Assembly (NCBI GenBank): GCA_963555705.1
Contig: OY743172.1
Location: 22,195,446 to 22,259,445 of the forward strand
Reading direction: 5' to 3'
Length of the DNA stretch: 64,000 bases
Source of the DNA: Ligustrum vulgare
Lineage: Eukaryota > Streptophyta > Magnoliopsida > Lamiales > Oleaceae
Shown piece after piece: positions 58,076-64,000 of this stretch (position 1 is the stretch's first letter; the number at the start of each line of letters is the position of its first letter). Both the position numbers and the translations under genes were made by a program. The notes beneath the pieces were generated by a model. It saw only the letters and a program-made list of their open reading frames with translations. It ran no database searches and was not told the origin of the DNA.

Positions 58076-61000
58076 TAGTCTGCGTTTCTGTAGACTGGTA
58101 AAATTTTCAAAAAGAATTTTAAGAAATATTTTCCATTATAAAATTTTTATTGATGAAGATTGTCACTGCCATCATTCGTTCCACCAACTCCGAGGTAAAG
58201 AAGTTTATGATGTTTAAAGTTATTTCAGTATTTCGAATACTCATTTTATTGATTTATGAGAAAGAATGAAGAGTATTTCGGATACTTATGATTTATGAGA
58301 AATTTTTCAGAAAGAAAACGAGTGTTGAGCATAATGGGAATAATATGATTTAAGAATGATTTTTAAATAATTTTTGTCCTCGAGTTAGAAATGATGAACC
58401 CTAGATGGACTTTGCATAATTGATTTTAGACATGGCACTAAGTATGAGAAGTCAACGGAAAGGATTTGATTATATGTTCAGATTATCTATCGTTTAGATT
58501 AAACGAGAAATAGCAAGCCAGTTATGAAGTTGTGATAAGATGTTAAGATTATAACTGATATGATTTTATTGAGACTTTTATGAGAAGCATTATGAAGTTA
58601 GAGATTTAAAGATTTGGTTCTTAGTTTTTGGTATTTTAAGTAATGAATATTGTTGAGTAAATGAATTATGCCTCTATGTTGAAGAGAAATTTATTATGAA
58701 GTTTGGCCTTGTGAATAAATTTTGGGAATATGATTTATGGTATATATTTATAAGTTTGAGTAATCTTTTGAGCCAATTAAGGTATGAAAGGAAGTGATAT
58801 TGTGATATTGAAAAAAATATGATTTGAAATTGTTATGTTGAGGAATTATGAATTGAATTATGGGATATTTTTGATGATATTGAAGTGTTGGAATCGTTTT
58901 CAATATTTTTAGATCGTTGTGATTAAATGTGGAGTTATATGTTATTGTTAGTATGAAGTATACTTACGATTTGGATAAGTCAAAATTTCAAAGGAAACTC
59001 TGCCTAGAATTTTATCGTTTGGAAATAAGAGCATAGTATGGTATGCAATCACTAAGAGAATTGAGTTTAGAATTGCAAGTTCATAAGCAAGATTGAGTAA
59101 ATGATAAGTTATATTTTGAAAGACGAGTGAAGACAAGTATAAGGGCATTATTGGGAAGAATCTTAATTATTCTTGGGAATGGATTTATCACTTGTAAGGA
59201 ATGATCACTTGTATTGGAGAGTATTATAAGGATATGAATTTTGAGGAAAATAGGGATAAGATTTTACAGTGATGACTTATTTTGGAATGGAGTTCAGAAG
59301 AGGGATCATGGTAGAATCCAAGATTTTTTTTTAGTCTGAGAAATTGATATATAATATTAGTGATCAGATTGACGTATAAGGTACGTGATTGATATGACGA
59401 CTAGACGGTTAAGGGATGTTATGGTTATCCAGGGAATAATCGTGTGAATATTGAGTTTGATGATCTTATTTTGATGGTTTATTGCATTATGGTGAAATAT
59501 TATCTACGATTGAGAATTGTCATTTTTAGTCATAATATATGAGTTTATTTAAAGATTTAGTGATGCAGTTTCGATTAATTATTATTGGTTGTACTTTTGA
59601 AGTGAGTAAATATTTTGGCTACAATAATGGAAAATCTGAGATGATCAGTTGTGTGATTTTAAATTATGGGATTGTATCTTTGGGTTAAGCAAATTTGATG
59701 AGGAATCCTATATGATTTACAGAAGTCTTATTTAATGGTGATAAGATTAATCAGAGTATTGTTCATAAAGTGTGATATGAATTGAAGATTGGGAGAATAG
59801 AAAATTTTAATTTTGAATTTCAGATTTGGGAAATTAGTGAAGTTCTTAAGTTTGAGAATAACATATCTGATCATTGTGATGCTGTTTTAAGTTAGTTTCT
59901 TAGCTCTCAGCTAGAATGAGTATTTGATACCGAGTACTTGATGTATGATTTAAAGTATAATGAAAAGTGGGAACAAGAGTTAATGCGCTGTTATTTTTCT
60001 CGACAAAAGAAAATTTGATGATAAGATTGGAGATATGGAATATTTTATTGGATTTTGGTACTGATATTTTTGGTATAATAATCAAGGTATAGTGAGATGA
60101 TACGGGAATACGTGAAAGAGAAATAAGGACCGTATTGAATCAGAATTCATAAGTATGTATAAGTGAAAGAAATACTTTGCATGAAATGTGGTGACATTTA
60201 AGTAAAGAATCTTAGTTATTTGGAAGATATTTGTTTACTGAATTTTGGGTTACAAATATTGGAAAGATAAGTTGATGATATTATGTTGATATGTTTGGGT
60301 ATATTACGTAGAGAGAATATTCAGGTAATTCTTTGATTATTTTTTTGGAATATTCGATGATAAGAAGAAAGGAAAAATTATTATGATATGAGATGTCAGT
60401 AAAGATTTGTTGAAATTTTAGAGATATATACGAATATCTGAGGTCACATGATACGATGATAAGTGACATGTTACATGAATACTACAAGATATGATGAAAT
60501 TTTTACATTCGATTGGGAATTGTTTTGATTATTTTGGGAATATTCGATGATAAGAAGTTTAGAGATGACAAATTATTATGGTTTGATATATCAGTAAAGA
60601 TTTATGGAAACTTGAAGAGATTTTTTTTTTATGGAATTACAGAAATTAGTAAAGAGACATGATGTTGTTTGGGATTATGTGAGATAATGATGATGAACGT
60701 AAGGTTAGTTGAATACAAAGGTACAATAGAAAATTGTAAGGAATGATATGATGATGATAATTGAAGGTGATAATGTATTGAGATTATGAAATAAGTTGAT
60801 CATCTATGAATAAGTTATGTTGTTTTTGGTTCATAAAAATGGAATTCAAAGAATAGTGAACTTTCAGTCACTTACGATTCAGAAGAATTTTTGAGTAGAC
60901 ACATATGTCTATAGAAAAGTCCATGTTCTTGAGAAACAAATTGATGCATTTAGTCAAAGTCTAGTGGGTTAAATATGGTTGGGTTAAATATGGTAGCGAT

Positions 61001-61090
61001 GATGCTACATAAGAGAAGAAGAAGATGAGATTCTGATTAATTATTCAGAAATCATAAGATCAAGTAAGTTTAATTTCGAGGACGAAATTA
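58076..61090 (+). other. Non-coding internal region of the LARD element
   Basis: No frame above about 66 codons and no retrotransposon motif is visible. The plus strand is strikingly poor in C and rich in A, T and G. The last 40 bases (tttcgaggacgaaatt and polypurine tract) are those of a normal chromovirus-like 3' end. Confidence 0.8.
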
Positions 61091-61107
61091 TTTTAAGGGG
61101 GTAAGAT
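61091..61107 (+). other. Polypurine tract of the LARD element
   Basis: ttttaagggggtaagat directly before the 3' LTR start TGTAGCGACC. Confidence 0.85.
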
Positions 61108-64000
61108 TGTAGCGACCAAGATTTTACGCAATTAATAATTATTTTAATATTTAGAAAATTGTGTCGCTATTATTTTGAAGTTAACGCCGCGACGGATTCG
61201 TCTAGCCAAGTCAAGAAATATCGAATTTGTTCGATTTTAAATTAAAATCCGAATTTCTAAAATTATGTTATTTTAATTATTTATTCAAAATATTATTTTC
61301 AAAATCATTTTGAATTCCAAATTTATTAAAATATCCCAATGATCCTTATTCAAATTATTTCAAGTCCAAATACGTATTTCAATTTTATTTCAAAATTTAT
61401 TTATTCTCAAATTATTTTCAGTCCAAAATATATCTGTTTTAAATACATTTCTTAATCAAAATTAGTCTAATTTTCAGTTGATTATTTCCCACGTTTTGCA
61501 TTCCTCTTTATTCTCCTTTCCTTCTTATTTATCACTCTTTCCACCTCATAACACCATCATTATCATACCAAATTAAATAAAACTTTTACCCCACATGTTT
61601 TCTCCTTTCCGCCTCGAATCCACACTTTACAACCCCATTCTTGAGCCAACCACTCTTTCCAGCAAAGCAAATGACACTCACTATCATCATTACCCATCCC
61701 CAGCCCACGAGATCACCTGTATAAACTCCATCATCTATCATCACCATCACACAGATCACAAACCTGCAACCAGCACTCTTCAAACCATTTCAGCCACCAC
61801 AAACTGCACCACCAAAATTATCAAGCACAACCAGTAAGCCACCATTGTTTCATCACTAGCAAAACAACCCAATCTAACTACCTTCTTCACCACCAACCAC
61901 TCAGTCGCCATCATCACCTCTCCAAATGCAGCCAGCCATCAAACTGACCATTTCAACATCACCCCACTGCAATATACAAACCATTTTATCCCCACCTCAA
62001 TCGCCACTGTCAAAACCAATTCTCTGCAACCAAAATCCTAACTCTCAGCATCGCCTCACCATAATCAATTCACAGCCAATTCATAAAACCACAGTTCAAC
62101 CGTCACCACCCCTGCAGCACCACCAATCATCATCATCACCAAACTGCACAATTCAACCCAGCCATCACCACTGCAGTATTAACCCAACTGCACAATCCGT
62201 AATCAGAAGCAGCACCACCCTTCACGACCAAGCCTCACTTTGCAAACCACAACCTGCTTTAACCAGAATCACCACCTCCAGCTCCAAATCACCAAATCAT
62301 CATTTCCCCAACCACAGTCACCACCCATCGTCGAACATCAGACCACCAACCAATCTGCTAAGCTGCTACCTTCTATGCCCAATTCGAATCATGAACACCA
62401 ACATCGATCGAAGCCATCAAGCCTCATCCTATCCACCACTCAAACCGCAACAGCCCACATCGCCGATAGAAATCACTCAACCACCACACCGCAGTCCAAC
62501 CACCAAACTCTGCCCACTATCATAAATCAAACACTCAAAATCCAAACCAAAAACCCAGGACTTAACGTAAACCAGTTACTTACCTCAAGCGCTGCTCCCT
62601 TCGCCGGAATCTCAAAACCCAATCGCGAACTCCAAGCCTCGGTTTAGCTATATCTCGCACCTAAACTGCACAAAAACCTAACCTATTTCACCCTCATCCC
62701 TCGCCGCACCCAGCGCCGGTATTGCGCCGGCATAAGATCGGATCTCTTCCTCGCGTCTCTCTTTCGCCGTCTCACCGTCTCACTCTCTGCCTCTGAAAAT
62801 GAAGAGAGAGAAATGGAAAAATCTGATTTTTTAATATTTGTTTGAACTTTCAGAATCTGCAGTTTAGTCCCTGAAGTTTTTAAAGCCTTTCAATTCAGTC
62901 CCTATGTTTTAAAATGTCTTAATTCAGCCCTTTCAATTCTTTTAAAGGTTTTCAAATCAGTCCCCAACTTTTAACTTATCAATTTCAGCCCTTAAGTTTT
63001 AAATGAGTTTTACCAGCCCTTTTAGCTTCAAACTTATCAATTCAGTCCTTGCTGATTTACTTTATTTGATTTTAAGCCCAAGTTTCAAAGTATTCATTTT
63101 AATCCCTCAACTTTCAAAATATTTATTTTAGTCCCTCAACTTTCAAAACATCAATTTTAGTCCTCAAATTATAATTTATCATTTTGAACTATATATTCGA
63201 TAGACTAAAGTGACTTATTGGCTAAGACGAAGCGTACGGAGAATTTAAAGAAATTGAAGTCATTCCCGTTCAACTTTGCACTCGTCGGATTTGAGGTAGA
63301 CTCGCACTTATTAATTGATTTAAATTATGATTTCATATAAATGTCATGTGACTTGTGAAAGTCAATTTTCAAGAAAATTAAGTATGTTTTATGAAAGGTA
63401 AATATACCTTATGTTTTTATGAAAAGTAAGTATACCCTATGTTTTTACGATAATGTTTTATATGTTTTGGATCATTGCTATGCACATAAGAATTCTTGCC
63501 ACGAAGTTCGGTAAAATTCTTGTGTCTCCATAAGTTTATGAGGATTTACCACCTAAGTTCGGTAAAATTCCTGTCTTTCCATATGTTTATGAGGATTTAC
63601 CACCTAAGTTCGGTAAAATTCCTGTCTCATATGTTTATGAGGATTTCGATCCTATCTTATGTTATGATGGAAATGATCCTTATGAATTTCAAGAATTATG
63701 TTTTGGTATACTTACTGTTATTATGATTTTACTGCATAAGAATTCTTTCCACCTAAGTTCGGTAAAGTTCTTGTGTCTCCCTATGTTTATGAGGATTTCA
63801 ATCCTATCTTATGTTATGCTTTCAAAAGAAATTATGTTTGGCATAATTAAAATGTTTTTATAAGTATATGGTTTTCAAAGAGCTGTTTTCAAAGAGCTAT
63901 TTTCAAAGAGCCTATGATTTGCAAAATATGTCCCGTGTTGTAATGCACAATATGAGTTTTATCAAGAGCCGTTTTATAAAGAAGCTCTATCAATGCCCGT
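61108..64000 (+). repeat. 3' LTR of the LARD element, incomplete at window end
   Basis: Repeats 54713-57605 with a single difference noticed. By length it should end at about 64455. Confidence 0.92.

Larger units (their letters stand above)
54713..64000 (+). mobile_element. LARD-type non-autonomous LTR retrotransposon with 3.35-kb LTRs (right end outside window)
   Basis: The 5' LTR is 54713-58060 (TGTAGCGACC ... GCGCTACA), followed by a perfect initiator tRNA-Met primer-binding site (58064-58075). The internal region of 3047 bp has no recognisable coding sequence. A polypurine tract (ttttaagggggtaagat, 61091-61107) precedes the 3' LTR from 61108, of which 2893 bp are in the window. The offset of every repeated position is 6395. 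I saw one single-base difference between the LTRs (T at 56166, C at 62561), so the insertion must be very recent. Size and lack of coding match large retrotransposon derivatives (LARDs). The left flank is CTTGG; the matching copy should lie at about 64456-64460. Confidence 0.92.

Overview
The window reads as nuclear DNA of a flowering plant, most likely a eudicot. It is AT-rich, its genes have many short exons with GT-AG introns, and it is crowded with plant transposon families. Four things look like host genes. A plastid-type FAD oxidoreductase of the lycopene-cyclase-like family lies on the minus strand at 15297-20978 (18 exons, one apparent frameshift). An EIL3/SLIM1-type EIN3-family transcription factor lies on the plus strand at 28792-30726 (single coding exon). 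A JMJ30/JMJD5-type JmjC protein lies on the minus strand at 46088-51309 (6 exons, 439 residues). A possible first exon of an unrecognised gene sits at 54494-54610.

Layout: 1-4418 holds old DNA transposons, including a Pack-MULE-like element carrying a dead copy of a TORTIFOLIA1-like microtubule-protein exon, and a retroelement remnant. 4419-15112 is a 10.7-kb non-autonomous Ty3/gypsy chromovirus derivative with a perfect 5-bp target duplication; inside it the junction of pol end and LTR has become an array with a 788-bp unit. 15113-20978 is the FAD gene. 20979-28791 holds a broken FAR1-like fragment, a tRNA-derived SINE, a small hAT element, and MULE-type and other inverted-repeat elements, then the EIL3 upstream region. 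28792-30726 is EIL3. 31714-45203 is a Tat-lineage Ty3/gypsy element in minus orientation. It has one uninterrupted gag-pol frame broken by six stop codons, a 76-bp tandem repeat near the 3' LTR, and an antisense plant-mobile-domain (PMD) gene that is also broken. 46088-51309 is the JmjC gene, with a Harbinger-type MITE in intron 1. 51811-53658 is a hAT element. 54713 to the window end is a very young LTR element with 3.35-kb LTRs and a 3-kb internal part without coding capacity (LARD type).

The host genes do not form an operon or pathway; they are neighbours separated by transposons. The most unusual features are the nascent satellite inside the short chromovirus derivative, the PMD gene carried backwards by the Tat element, and the near-identical LTRs of the LARD. 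All exon coordinates were derived by reading splice sites by eye; family names come from recognisable motifs, not from a database search.
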